DNA of 64,000 bases from positions 450,501-514,500 of the forward strand of contig CAMXCT020001458.1 of the NCBI GenBank assembly GCA_947184155.2. Direction: 5' to 3'. Position 1 is the first letter of the stretch. Each line of letters begins with the position of its first letter. Source of the stretch: Cladocopium goreaui. Its lineage: Eukaryota; Sar; Dinophyceae; Suessiales; Symbiodiniaceae. The notes under the pieces were generated by a model. It saw only the letters and a program-made list of their open reading frames with translations. It was not told the DNA's origin and made no database searches. Shown here piece by piece: positions 21,110 through 32,563 of this stretch. The position numbers and the translations under genes were made by a program.

Positions 21110-24100
21110 GTGAGGTGGAGGCCGGGCCACCGCTCGGTCTATTTGACTGACTCATGTTTGGGTGAATGTTCGCTCGCAAGTATATCTTCAGGAAAATGGA
21201 TGAACATGGACGAAAATGGACCTTATGCAAAGAAATTTTCATTGGATGGTTAGATTTCAGGAATGTTCAAACCTTTTTTTAGCTCAAGTTATTGGGTTTC
21301 CTCCTACACAAATAAAAACACTAGTTTTCAAAAGATAGGTGAGTTTAGGGTACAACTTGCTAAGATGGACCATGGGGCTCGTTGACTTGCGATCTGCCCA
21401 TCTTACAACCCTACTAGCCAGTCACTAGGCGGGATGATCCTCTCCAAATACACGCAGTTATTTAGCGGTTAACCCACTTGAATGTCCAGTCCCAAGTATT
21501 ACAGCCCAATGTAGGTCACACCACCCAAAAATGCATGGGACTACTCTCCTGCCGTAGGCGGCGACGATTGCTAACTCGCTTCCGGTGTTGTCTTGGGAGT
21601 CCACTTCATCTGCTGAGTCTTAGCTTCATGTTTTTGGCAAATCCATGGTTTTCACTTAATCTCTTGGTGAGTCGATTTTGAACTGATGGACTCAGTGTTC
21701 ACTGAGTTGGGGGCAACTCACCCTAGGAGTGGGAGGAGAAACTCCGCGATGGCAAAGCCTATCGTTTGAGACTGCCCTGGGACACCGAAATCCTGTGGTA
21801 TCCGCACTTCTTGACCGAGCGCCTTGGATCAGTGGTGTTCAAAAGACTGGAACCCCCAAAATGGCAAAATATCAGCATTGTCTGTTCTATTTAAGCCTGT
21901 GACCACTGTGAAATCAAGGGTTAGGATGACTATGATCATTCTTGGAAGCACCCAACTTCAAGTTGTATGTATCTAGCTCAAAAGGAATAGACCATCCCAC
22001 TCTTGATCGCTTCAAATTATATAATCATTGTGAAATGGATGGAAGAGCTCTAAGCAGCAGTAAAGTTCCAGAGTCCACTTGAACTTGCATTTGCAATTTC
22101 CGGTTGGTACTGGATCTTCCTATTGATGGATATTGATGGACAGTCCATTCGGGGAACAGGCGGTGCATTTCGTACACCAGCAGCGGTTCAGAGTAGGAGC
22201 AGTATCATCACAGCAACTATGGAAGCAAAAAGTAACAGAAAGAAACAGTAGCCAGGGAATAGATACTATAATAATATACTATAATATACTATGTATTTTC
22301 TGCTTGGTGGTTTCAATATGTTCTGGTAGGATGATGTCTATATAATCATGTATCATGATGTCTAATCTACCTTGGACGATGATCCTCATTGACTGAAACC
22401 CTGGTTTTCAGAGTATTGTAGGATCCATTCATATTTTGGGGTCGATTAACTAGGGGGATATTAACATATTAACATAATTATTTATTAAGTATATAGGGGG
22501 GTATTCAGATCAGAATTCCAAGATCACCACTTTTTCCTGCGCTTTTCACCCAGGCATGAGGCCGATGAACTCGAGGACTGTCGGAAAAATATCCTTAAGT
22601 GGGCATCCGCTGAAGAGCTTTGAAGAAAATCCGCGTGCCGATTTTCTCTTTCAAGAGTCGGATGTTCATGGAATTTCCCTATATTTGAGATATTTTGGGA
22701 TATTTTAGGATACATTTTGCTAAAAATCACATCTATGAGCATCTTGAAAGCAAAAAAAACCCCCCAAAAGATCGCCGGACCACGGATGTTACTCCATTGA
22801 TGGTTGGCAACCACTTCATTTACTGTTGATCTCCCTATCCACCAGGTCACTACCTCAAATCTGGGGATTTTCTGATTTTTGCCTCGAAGAATTACCGCTG
22901 TCACGTAGATGATACAAAGGGAGAACAGTCGCCATTTTACCATTCTATTTAGCCAATTCTCCAGCCTTGTAGCTGTAGTGTTTGGAGCAATCCTGATTGT
23001 TGGGCTCCATCTGCCAGGTTTTCAACGTGTTTGGTCAATCCATATCTGCGGAATCTCGGAAGAATCCCTTCCCCTGGTGGCATGTGTTGGATCTATCCAG
23101 GACACGGTCACGGAGAAGATCACCATGTACCACCCGACCTATCTCTTTCAGACACCCAGTGGCGTCACACAAGAAACCGTCAATCGCAAGGGCCAAGCCA
23201 GAATCTGTGACGTGGCTGAAAAACACTGGAGTTGTGATTCGAGTTGTGTGAAGTGAAGGGTGTCCAAAACAAGAAGAGATAAGAAGACCAAAAGACTTTG
23301 ATAGACTTTGATGTCAGAAGATGTCATAAGTAAAGAACAGGAGAATCATAGGATCCTAGGATCCTGACTGTACAAAGCGAAAAGCAGACGGCTTAAGCTC
23401 AGTTCAGGACATGTCTTTCATTTTCTCAGGATTTGTTGACCTGGTCAGGCATCTCCGCAAATGTATACCATGGGCAGTGCTCACTATCAATAATATAAGC
23501 ATAGATTGTTGAAGGCCCAGTCAAGGAGTCTGCTCATCATCCCTCTTTACCATCTTTACCGCTGCCTTGCCAGTAACGACAGATTCTGTATAGTTTGGGT
23601 TTGTCCAAAACTGAGATAATGCAATCAATCAATATGTATATATATATATACATACATATAGGTATACCATGGTATACCATGATATACCTTATGGCCATTT
23701 TCATGGTGAAATGATGAACCAGGGGGCTAAGCGCTTTCCCAGATCCATCGTCAGAGGTGATGATTTCAATTTCGGCATCCAGTACGACAGTTCTCGCGAC
23801 AAATCCATGCTGTACGTCTCGCAGAAGATGGAACCATGGACTCGGTCACTGATGCATCGGATTGAACATGCCAGTGAAAGTGCTGCTTGGCCAAGACCGG
23901 TGACTGCAACTCATCAACTGGCTATGGGTAAAAACGCTGGTACCCTAGGTACCACACAATAGCTGGTCAATGGATTGTTATTTTCCCAAATATGGTGATA
24001 ATGGGTTTCGAACCATCCCCAACTCTGGCATAGTTGGCCCCTTCCAATCCCTTCCACCTGAGGGGTTGTAGTGAGAAGAGCCTACTGCGTGTTGTTTCAA

Positions 24101-26397
24101 ATTATTCCAGTGGAAGCCATTTGTAATATCAGTTTTTGGAATCACACCAGGAAGACCAGCCCTTGATGGGGATATATGTAGCCCTTACACTCTGGGTAAG
24201 GTAGCGAACAGGATAGACTAAACATGACTAAACCATACCCTCTTTAAATCCCTGTAGGCTATACATGTATAGATGTGTATATTATATATATATATATTAC
24301 TATTATTACTATGATTAGGTAGTATTATTATAATTACTACTATAAATCCATATTACACACATATATATATATGTTATCCAATTTGCGAACACACACACAC
24401 ACGATTCTCCACTGTAAGCCCTTCACTCAAGTGCGTCCAGATGTATCAAGATTCGTCTTGTTTGACTGCGAGGTGTTTAACGCCATTTGGTTCAACCATT
24501 ACCGCAACTTGGATCTTGGTTCATCCCGCCATCCAGTTGGAACCCGCTGCTGAGCCAACTGGAACCCAATCCGTGCGCCGTGCGCTTGTTTGGTAGGGAG
24601 TTGACTTATACTTGGGTTATTGGGGATGAACTACCCCATAGGGAAACCGTGTTCAACCGAGTATAATCTCGTATAATGACATGGGAACATGGAGTAATTT
24701 TTGTTTGACATATCTATTATATATTCGTCTTTTATTTTTGGTTATGTATGGTTATGTTATATCCATTATATACCTTTTATTAACCAACAAACATACTTGT
24801 TGGTGGTTTGGAACATTTTTTATTTTTCCATATGCTGGGAATGATAATCCCAACTGACTTTCATATGTTTCAGAGGGGTGGCTCAACCACCAGCAAACAT
24901 AGATGAATAACCATTATCCCAGATACTCCATGTATGGAATATTTACCTACATTTACGCCACAAATAGCCCAAATGTAGGTAAATATATGTAAATATTCCA
25001 TACATGGAGCATATGGGATTATTAATATAACCATTGACTGACCCAACTGACGCCTGGGATATCTGGGATTCTAATCCTAGGTGATGGCACCGTGACGATT
25101 CATTGGCACACGGATGGCAATGAAGGCCTGGGGCCTGACCCCATCATCGGTTCATTGTCCATTGGAGCTACCCGCGACTTCGCGTTCTTTGGAAATGGGC
25201 TGGGGCTGATTCAGGATGATGTGGTTGGTGTTTGAATGGGTTGATGGCTGGGTACCCTCTGGTAATTTAACATAGCTATGGAAAATCACCATTTTTAATG
25301 GGAAAACTCACTATAAATGGCCATTTTCAATAGCTATGTTAGTCATTACCAGAGGGTACTGAATGGCTTCACACAGACACACACAGACACCAAACATTTC
25401 AGGGTCGAGTCGGAGAGGGTTTGCATTTCCACAGCGGTTTTTTGTTTTGTTTGGTGTTCACCAGGGTACCCTCTGGTAATTTAACGTAGCTATTGAAAAT
25501 GACCATAGAAATAGTGGATTTTCCCAGTAAAAATGGTGATTTTCAATAGTTATGTTAAATTACCAGAGGGTAACCTATAGAGTCATACGAGTCATATTAA
25601 TTTACTTGTGATTTATGCAAGCGTCAAAGTTGTAGCGTCACCACTAGGGGGTCTACTTTTTGTGAAACACTGAATTCACTTTCCAACTCCACTTATTCTA
25701 TCTCTTGGGCAGATGGCTTGCCTGCCAATGTTTTGAAAGGGAAACACAATTCATACTCGCAATCCCAGATTCAATCCTCCAAACTACTGCAAGTTGATCA
25801 ACGTCCTTTGCACAGGTGACCTTTTTCCAAGTAGATGTTATTTTCTCAGGTTTTTTTTTACTTCTCCTGGCTGTATTTGGCAGCTCCAACGCTATCATCG
25901 CCCCAGGTTCAAGAGCAAGCGCGAGTGGCACGGTGTCCGACCTGCCAAAGATGGATCGTTGCGGAAAAGCTCCGGCATCATCCACCTGACCTTGCCATTG
26001 TTTCATGGATCCCTCTGTGTCATGGGTATCTCGCCGAAATGAGTCAAATCACTAGTGAACATTGAAGTATACCCCAGTCCAATGGGGATATATCGTCAAA
26101 GCCATTCAAAACCCAATGTCTTTTTCTCCCCAAACATCTAAACAAATAGGTGCACGACGAAGATCCGGCAAACTACCCACGGTTTTGTCATTCCCAGCAT
26201 TCCCATGGGATCCCAACGGGATCCTCTCGCGCGGAACCGCGCGGCGAGGTAAGAATTCGCAACGGCACTGGCTCCATGCGGTGCCGGCCATGGAGGGCAT
26301 CCGGCGGGAGCGCACGAACCTCACCTTTCGCTTTTGGGCCCTGGAAGGCACTGGACGACGGATGACGACGGTCCAGGGCGGAGCAAAAAGAAAGTGA
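21059..26397 (+). CDS. AlkB-family 2-oxoglutarate/Fe(II)-dependent dioxygenase
   Basis: AlkB homologues remove alkyl groups from DNA or RNA bases using Fe(II) and 2-oxoglutarate (family knowledge). Exons: 21059-21109, 21727-21818, 22554-~22610, possibly ~23018-23055, 23723-23899, 24473-24518, 25081-25183, 25907-26025, 26249-26397 (TGA). Landmarks: ILWYPHFLTE|HEADELEDCRKNILKW (start of fold); GAKRFPRS and EPWTRSLMHRIEHA (nucleotide lid); VFNAIWFNHYRN; VTIHWHTDGNEG with Fe ligands H and D; PIIGSLSIGATRDFAF|KSK; HLTLPLFHGSLCVMG|KNSQ; RHWLHAVP with the distal Fe ligand His; R-R-E-R-T-N-L-T-F-R, the 2OG-binding end. Phases agree at all joins from 23723 on. Order and spacing resemble ALKBH2/3-type enzymes more than other classes. 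The N-terminus and the join before 23723 are not resolved. The catalytic residues look intact, so it is probably functional. Confidence 0.9.
21727..21818 (+). CDS. AlkB exon (LPWDTEILWYPHFLTE)
   Basis: Acceptor accctag. Reads EWEEKLRDGKAYRLRLPW then DTEILWYPHFLT. With a GC donor (GA|GCGCC at 21819) it joins 22554 to give FLTEHEADELEDC, the usual start of the AlkB fold. Confidence 0.75.
22554..22610 (+). CDS. AlkB exon (HEADELEDCRKNILKW)
   Basis: Acceptor tcacccag. Reads H-E-A-D-E-L-E-D-C-R-K-N-I-L-K-W, matching the x-E-A-D-x-L...I-x-W helix of AlkB homologues. The 3' limit is approximate. Confidence 0.65.
23723..23899 (+). CDS. AlkB exon (nucleotide-recognition lid)
   Basis: 59 codons, phase 0 at both ends. 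Contains GAKRFPRSIVRGDDFNFGIQ and EPWTRSLMHRIEHA, corresponding to the P-R...G-D and P-W-x-P-x-L stretches of ALKBH2/3. Donor GT at 23900. Confidence 0.75.
24473..24518 (+). CDS. AlkB exon (VFNAIWFNHYRN)
   Basis: 46 nt between cgag and a GT donor at 24519. Reads V-F-N-A-I-W-F-N-H-Y-R-N, the F-N-x-x-L-x-N-x-Y motif that precedes the iron site. Confidence 0.8.
24797..24895. repeat. family 2 element
   Basis: Inside the AlkB intron 24519-25080, followed by a family 3 palindrome. Confidence 0.9.
24918..25016. repeat. family 3 palindrome
   Basis: CCCAGATACTCCATGTATGG ... CCATACATGGAGCATATGGG, in the AlkB intron. Confidence 0.9.
25081..25183 (+). CDS. AlkB exon with Fe(II) site
   Basis: Acceptor atcctag, GT donor at 25184. 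Reads GDGTVTIHWHTDGNEG then PIIGSLSIGATRDF. His and Asp of H-x-D are the first two iron ligands; SLSIGATR is the conserved strand after them. Confidence 0.9.
25253..25358. repeat. family 1 palindrome, copy 5
   Basis: Lies in the AlkB intron 25184-25906, 108 bp before copy 6. Confidence 0.95.
25467..25572. repeat. family 1 palindrome, copy 6
   Basis: Second copy within the same AlkB intron. Confidence 0.95.
25907..26025 (+). CDS. AlkB exon (HLTLPLFHGSLCVMG)
   Basis: Acceptor gccccag at 25906. The first base completes GCG, giving RDFAF|KSKREWHG. It ends in GSLCVMG, the Gly-Ser-Leu strand of the jelly roll. GT donor at 26026. Confidence 0.85.
26249..26397 (+). CDS. AlkB last exon (HWLHAVP, NLTFR)
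   Basis: Acceptor gcgag at 26248. Reads GKNSQRHWLHAVPAMEG then IRRERTNLTFRFWALEG and a short basic tail to TGA. His of W-L-H is the third iron ligand; the R(x)nR near NLTFR binds 2-oxoglutarate. Confidence 0.85.
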
Positions 26398-26502
26398 ACA
26401 AAAAAGACAAGCTTAGCTTAGCTTAGGATAGTGATGGTTTTTGACAGTGAGTATAGTTATTATACAACCAGTTTTTGAACAATTGCTCTATTTTCCAGCT
26501 AG

Positions 26503-26614
26503 ACTCAAGAAGATGTTCCTATCAACTGCAAAGGTTTCGAGACCATTGATGACGCGGAGGCGTCGGAACTGGGGGGGTCATGGCTGGTGGGACCCGAGCT
26601 TTTTGATGTCCTAG
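26503..26614 (+). CDS. exon of unrecognised gene downstream of AlkB
   Basis: Acceptor ccagctag. Reads TQEDVPINCKGFETIDDAEA then SELGGSWLVGPELFDVL, phase 0. It starts only 105 bp after the AlkB stop, so either intergenic spacing is very short or the AlkB stop is bypassed by splicing. Confidence 0.5.
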
Positions 26615-26877
26615 GAGTTGACATTCATCAGGAGTTGACACATGTTGATATTATTTATTGAATTTATTGTTTACCTATTAATTATATATATAATCCTATA
26701 TATAGATATGATAGTCTATATTAATATGTACATATATATATATGTCATCATCCATGATCAATCATTCTAACTAGCCATTGTTAGCCACTAAGAATACATA
26801 TTAACCATTAATAATGTTCTGAACCGTGACAAACACATAAATACTCAGCTTGCTGTTATCAGTATTGACCAATGGCC

Positions 26878-26965
26878 AGGCGCACTCCAACGATGCAGCG
26901 ACCAATCGTCAGTACCGCCTGAGGCGCACTCCAACGATGCAGCGACCAATCGTCAGTACCGCCTG
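26878..26965. repeat. 44-bp perfect tandem duplication across an exon start
   Basis: Units 26878-26921 and 26922-26965 are identical (AGGCGCACTCCAACGATGCA...CCGCCTG). Each copy begins with a usable AG acceptor. Only the second keeps the downstream frame if splicing starts there. Confidence 0.95.
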
Positions 26966-27072
26966 CGCGTTGTGCCATCCACGGCACTGCTGCAACGCAT
27001 GGTGACACGTGGAGCAGCACGATGCCGCCCCGTCATTGTGACTTGTTGGATGAATCAAGAGGCCCGTCTTGG
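26924..27072 (+). CDS. exon of unrecognised gene
   Basis: Starts after cctgag in the second duplicated unit. Reads AHSNDAATNRQYRLRVVPST then ALLQRMVTRGAARCRPVIVT and CWMNQEARL, before a GTATAT donor. No family recognised. Confidence 0.55.
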
Positions 27073-27702
27073 GTATATAAGTGCTGGGGCAATAGTTTGA
27101 TCGGTTACATGGCTCAACCTATATGAATAATAATAATAATGCAGAGGCAACCTGTTGAAACACATATCTTATTATCTTATGTTGTTTATATTTAAAGGGT
27201 GAATTGCTTTGACTTGAATTTTGGCAACTGATGAGGGTTAATCGGTAAACATGATGGGTATTTCATTGATAAATCATCAGTCATGGAGTTACTTGATTGC
27301 CAGACAGACTGTCCCCCCGCAAACCATGTGGGGAATGCATGTGTTCCTTCTTCAATTGTGCCAAGTCCCCTCTGCGTTTTTGAAGGGCAATTCATGTGTT
27401 TTTTTCCCATCACCTACTTTGTTCAAACAATTTTCTGGTAGCCATGTTTCCTGGCCACATTTCGTTTTTTTGTTTTTTAATGCTGGTTAAACCAAAAAAA
27501 ACGCAGCTTAAATCGACATTATTCCTAGTTAAATGATTTTAAATGCCAGTTTTTGCGGCTGGTTTATTGATGAGTCCACTCTATTTGATGGGTGTTGATT
27601 AACCTAGTTTTAGCAGGCAAGAAAAAGCTGTTGCTGGCTGAATACATATATTTGTGCAGCTTAAAGCCAGTTTTTGCGGGTAGAATCTATGATCTTGCAG
27701 GT

Positions 27703-27734
27703 TACCCTCTGGTAAGTTATATAGCATAGCTATG
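27703..27734. repeat. family 1 left half only
   Basis: Left arm only, cut off just before a family 2 element at 27753. Confidence 0.7.
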
Positions 27735-27752
27735 TCTCCCATTCAATCTTCA

Positions 27753-27874
27753 TCTGGTTGGTAGTTTGGAACATGAATTTTAGATTTTCCATATATTGGG
27801 AATGTCATCATCCCAACTGACGAACTCATATTTTTATATATTTTTCAGAGGGGTAGGGCTCAACCACCAACCAG
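27753..27874. repeat. family 2 element
   Basis: Heads the long AACCATTAT satellite; ends CAACCACCAACCAG. Confidence 0.9.
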
Positions 27875-28559
27875 TCATTAACCATTATTAACCATTATTA
27901 ACCAATATTAACCATTATTAACCATTATTAACCATCATTAACCATTATTAACCATTATTAACCATTATTAACCATTATTAACCATTATTAACCATTATTA
28001 ACCATCATTAACCATTATTCACCATTATTAACCATTATTAACCATTAACCATTATTAACCATTCTTAACCATTATTAACCATTATTAACCATCATTAACC
28101 ATTATTAACCATTATTAACCATTATATAACCATTATATAACCATTATATAACCATTATTAACCATTATATAACCATTATATAACCATTATATAACCATTA
28201 TTAACCATTATATAACCAGTATATAACCATTATATAGCCATTATATAACCATTATATAACCATTATATAACCATTATTAACCATTATATAACCAGTATAT
28301 AACCATTATATAACCATTATATAACCATTATATAACCATTATATAACCATTATTAACCATTATATAACCAGTATATAACCATTATATAACCATTATATAA
28401 CCATTATATAACCATTATATAACCATTATTAACCATTATATAACCAGTATATAACCATTATATAACCATTATATAACCATTATATAACCATTATATAACC
28501 ATTATATAACCATTATATAACCATTATATAACCATTATTAACCATCATTAATTAAACAT
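27875..28559. repeat. AACCATTAT satellite
   Basis: About 685 bp of 9-11-bp units: first AACCATTATT, then AACCATTATAT with a higher-order unit containing AACCAGTATAT. It ends just before CACCAACCAGCCATGATTTCC, itself 30 bp before the exon at 28615. Confidence 0.95.
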
Positions 28560-28614
28560 CATTAACCACCAACCAGCCATGATTTCCATCTTTGACTCCC
28601 ATTTTTTCCCCCAG

Positions 28615-28759
28615 GTGGACGCGCCCCGCGATCCCACGCTCTCCGTGGGCGAGATGTTGAAGCGCTTGCAGGAGCACGTGCTGTCGCCCGTGGGTGAGGT
28701 GGTGCTGGCCGCAGAGGCAACGGAGACAAGGGAGCCATGGCGATTTGACCGGGGATTCG
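28615..28759 (+). CDS. exon of unrecognised gene
   Basis: Strong acceptor tttttcccccag, donor GTAAGA. Reads VDAPRDPTLSVGEMLKRLQE then HVLSPVGEVVLAAEATETRE and PWRFDRGF. Helical, charged. It lies 55 bp after the AACCATTAT satellite. Confidence 0.65.
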
Positions 28760-29780
28760 GTAAGAGTGATGCTTCGAAAAAAGTAATAACCGCCATTAAA
28801 CACACCAAAAACAACATAGTTATCAGATGTTATCAGTATGAAACAATCAAAGATCAATGGTACATGATTATTAGTTGATTGAGAATATATTGGTTTTATA
28901 AATTGTTTATGGTTGTTGATAGTCTTATTTATTATATCTATGATTGCTACGACGACGACGACAATGATGATGATGATGACGACGACTACAATATTTGGAT
29001 CTGCCATAACCTGGGATAAAACTTGGGATAATTTATTATGATAGATCTTTAAGTTATTGAGATTGTATGTTTGAATTATTTTTCATACTGCTTAGTTCTA
29101 TTTGTTGTTATTGTGATACTATTGTTATGATGACTAGCATTCTTGTCACTATCATGATTAATATCTTCGGTGTTGTTCATTAATAGAAGGTGCTTCACCC
29201 ACAACTTTGTTTGCACAATAAGTCCGTCACATTGGGAAATTAAACTTGACCCACAGCAGTCCGATTCTTTATCCATCTAAGTGGAAATATGACCGGTTGT
29301 CAAGGATGAGCATTTATTGGGCCACGGGTACTATACTGACACTGACCATTTGGTCAGGATTGAAGAATGTGGAAACCATGTCAGCCAGCCTGTAAAGAAC
29401 TCAAATTGGTTTGCGCCATCGCGATTCTTGGATATTACTTCAAGATGATATCAGGCATTTTGACACTTTTTGATGGAAAAAAATAGGATTCGCAGCACTT
29501 CGCAGATCATTTGTATTTGTGCAAACTATTGAGCCATGCCCTCATGTGCATGTGTGAAGATGACGCAATTGTATCGACGGAAGAGTTTGGCACTGCTCAA
29601 ATTCCATTATACTAGTTGGTAAATGGGGATTGCCAGAATAGATTATGATCATAAGGATTATCCTAATTATGATAACCCCGACATACCCCGACAATATATT
29701 AGTAAAACCTCCTATCGCCTATCATCATTAAGCAACAAGGCCACGCTGCCGGCTCCTGAAACGGCAGCGTGGCTGCTCAG

Positions 29781-29843
29781 GATCGTGAGATTCTGCAGAA
29801 CGACTCAGTGTTGTTGGAAGAGTTGGCCTCTGGGCTGCGAAAA
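29781..29843 (+). CDS. exon of unrecognised gene
   Basis: Acceptor gctgctcag, GT donor. Reads DREILQNDSVLLEELASGLR, a helical segment. It may belong with the exon at 30446. Confidence 0.5.
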
Positions 29844-30290
29844 GTGTAGCCTCATATGATTATGGGTAAGCAATCTGTTCGGAAATCCAGCATTGTTTGT
29901 GTATATCATGATATATCATATATATATAGAGGTGCACTGTATCTCACAATAGTGAGGGCATTGCATGTTAGGTGATTCTGAGGTAAGCTGTCATCACTAC
30001 TACAGAATTTGTATGATTTGTCATGTGTTGACCAAAATCCGAGGAAAGCACATCCCAGCATGTCAGTGGATGGCATTATCCTGCTTGTGATTCAACCAGT
30101 GGATTTGAAGATGTGTTTTTTTTCTATCAGGTGACTTAGACAAGGCAAGGTAAAGCCAATGCCATGAACAATCCCCTGAAGTTGGAAATGGGTTGGTAAC
30201 ATCAAACATTGGGTTTGATGATTGAGTTTACCGCACTCCTCGGATGATTATCCCATTTAACACAAAGAATATGTTGATACCCCATTCATA

Positions 30291-30380
30291 CCCAGATGCT
30301 CCATGTATGGAATATTTACTTGCATTTGGGCTATTTTGGGGGTAAATGTAGGTAAATATTCCATACATGGAGCATCTGGG
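30291..30380. repeat. family 3 palindrome, best copy
   Basis: A 90-bp near-perfect palindrome CCCAGATGCTCCATGTATGG ... CCATACATGGAGCATCTGGG. Confidence 0.95.
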
Positions 30381-30445
30381 ATAGACAATGGCAGAAAAAA
30401 ATATCGGGCATGCAGGATGTAACAGGCTAACGAACATTTACGAAG

Positions 30446-30530
30446 CACTTCGCGCAGGAACGGCTAGGCCTTTGGCCCTGCAAATCTGGCTGCCCGGTTT
30501 TCACCTTGCAGCTGCTGCCGCTTTGTTGCA
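30446..30530 (+). CDS. exon of unrecognised gene
   Basis: Reads ALRAGTARPLALQIWLPGFH then LAAAAALLQ before a GTGATC donor. The W-L-P-G-F...LLQ run slightly resembles the C-terminal region of dynein heavy chains, but spacing is off by two, so no assignment is made. Confidence 0.45.
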
Positions 30531-30639
30531 GTGATCAGGATATGACAAGGGATGGGAGACCACAAAGATTAGGTCCCTGGGATGGTCTTGTTAGGTCATA
30601 AATTTCTATGCTTAGCCATGTATGGTGGATTTACCAAGT

Positions 30640-30742
30640 TAAGGGGGTACCCCTAGTTATCATCCTTTCATAGATAGGATGTTCCATGAAATAAACCATC
30701 CAGCGAGCTTGGGGTACCCCCATAAATTGGAAACCTCCGTAT
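30640..30742. repeat. family 4 element
   Basis: GGGGGTACCCCTAG ... TTGGGGTACCCCCATAAATT, GGAAACCTCC. Confidence 0.85.
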
Positions 30743-30954
30743 AGATACTCGGTGTCTTGGTATTGCTTCGCAAGCCTGCCTGCTGGATTCCAGATGGCCT
30801 TGAGGAACTAAAACACACAGAGAGGCACCACGGTCCTTGTCGGTCTGGGATTTCATTGGCCAGTATATGGAAAACATCAATGGTGGTGACGGTGATATGT
30901 GGTGATTAATGGTTAATAATAATGGTTCATAATGGCTAATATGATTCAATGGAA

Positions 30955-31080
30955 ATTTCAGGATCCTAAAATGGAGGTACTGTACCATATAAGGCCATAT
31001 GTTGTGGGGATATTCCCTTGCATAGCCCTTACATAGGCCTTATAAATGGTAGGTGCCTCCAGTTTAGGTTCCTGAAATGG
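30955..31080. repeat. inverted element with AGGATCCTAAAATGGAGGTA ends
   Basis: TTTCAGGATCCTAAAATGG ... CCAGTTTAGGTTCCTGAAA with TAAGGCC/ATAGGCCTTAT inside. A half copy lies at 36660-36730 and a scrap at 41566-41600. Confidence 0.75.
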
Positions 31081-32266
31081 CCATTGACTAGTTGAGAGAT
31101 GTTGAGAGATGATTTAGTGAGTGATGTGGGATTGCATGATCTATGATGGTCCTAACAGACTGCACAGACCTAAGACTAAGACGACAGACCTTGTCTCCAA
31201 AAAGATAGGACAGTAAATCGAATCCAAAAAGATAGGACAGTCATGTTTCCAAAGGATCATCAAATACTGCCCCCCATCTACAGATCATTTTTAGATGCGT
31301 GAAACTAAATAAGGGGATTAGCAATCCAGAGGAACTCAGCATTTTTCTTATTGAAATTGCTATAGATTGGGGATGATTGGGGAGAATCCCCCAGGTGACT
31401 TCCGTGCAGCCGAGTTCCCGTCGCGTTCCCTGGTAATTGCGAAAAGCCGAGGCCAGTGTCCTCGGAGAAGATTGCAGAGAAAGCGCCAGTTGAGGAAGAC
31501 CCGTGGGACGTTTGGGTGACCTGTTTCGAAACATTTCGAAACTGAAACATGGATAACATATGGTGGTTTTACCCTGAGAAAATTAGGATGTAATGGGATT
31601 TAGAACTGATTTTCAAAATATATTTGCTACGAATTGGTCTGGGTGGATGGTAGCCACACGCTTGCATGTGTTCTAAATTTTGGGATCAGATGGTGCCAGG
31701 AGGTCAACAGACCACCAAGTTAAGATTGGTTTTCCCTAACAATACACACGCGATACAAGCTGGTCCCTAAGAAGCACCAGCTTTTGGTGTTTTAGCAACA
31801 CAAAACATGTTTCATTTACAAACATAGGAAGTAGTAAAGGAATCTACACAGCGACACTTGGGAAATGCTGAGAATCTGCTGTCACTAGGGTTGGGCTCAA
31901 AGGAAAATCAAACCACGGATCTGCCAGCATGTTTTGTTCTACACACTAACGCAATATTTTCCTTCAGCCAATTCCGGGATGTTGGGAAGGTTGGGATTTT
32001 GTTCCTTGAATAGTCATGCCCAATAGAAATCCATGATATATCCAGGAGATTTTTGAGGCTCCTGGGCCTTTTGTTTTGCGTTTTTCACCTTGCTCCTGGG
32101 ATGCAAAGTAGCAGCGTGGTGCCACTCCCTTCCAGCAGATTACCTCAAGAGCCTCTGGTATCAAACACATTCCGAGATATTTCTATCTTCCATCTCTAGC
32201 TGGTACTGGTTGCAACACCGCCATGTTGTTTCCATCTCAACAAGTGCCATGATCAGGATCAGTACA

Positions 32267-32390
32267 CGGTACAAGAAACGCTGCCTGCGATCATTGGTGC
32301 AGGACGTGAAGATCTCCGAGGCCTTCTCACGCAGTTTGGGTTCTGCGGGGCTTCAACTCTTGCGCGAGGCGGGGGCGGAGAATCACAGTG
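32267..32390 (+). CDS. probable exon of unrecognised gene
   Basis: Reads LVQDVKISEAFSRSLGSAGL then QLLREAGAEN. Boundaries approximate; another frame is also open. A family 1 palindrome follows at 32460. Confidence 0.4.
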
Positions 32391-32459
32391 AAATGTGGCA
32401 TTGCTCCCTTCAGGAAGCATGGCAATGAACAACATAGTATTTGTATAGATATTTGTAGG

Positions 32460-32563
32460 TACCCTCTGGTAATTTAACATAGCTATTTAAAATGGCCATT
32501 TATAGTGAGTTTTCCCACTAAAAATGGTGATTTTCCATAGCTATGTTAAATTACCAGAGGGTA
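32460..32563. repeat. family 1 palindrome
   Basis: Complete, near-perfect 104-bp copy. Confidence 0.95.

Noticed and set aside
29781..30530. Dynein heavy chain C-terminus
   Set aside because: WLPGF...LLQ looked similar, but spacing is wrong and neighbouring exons show no dynein motifs.
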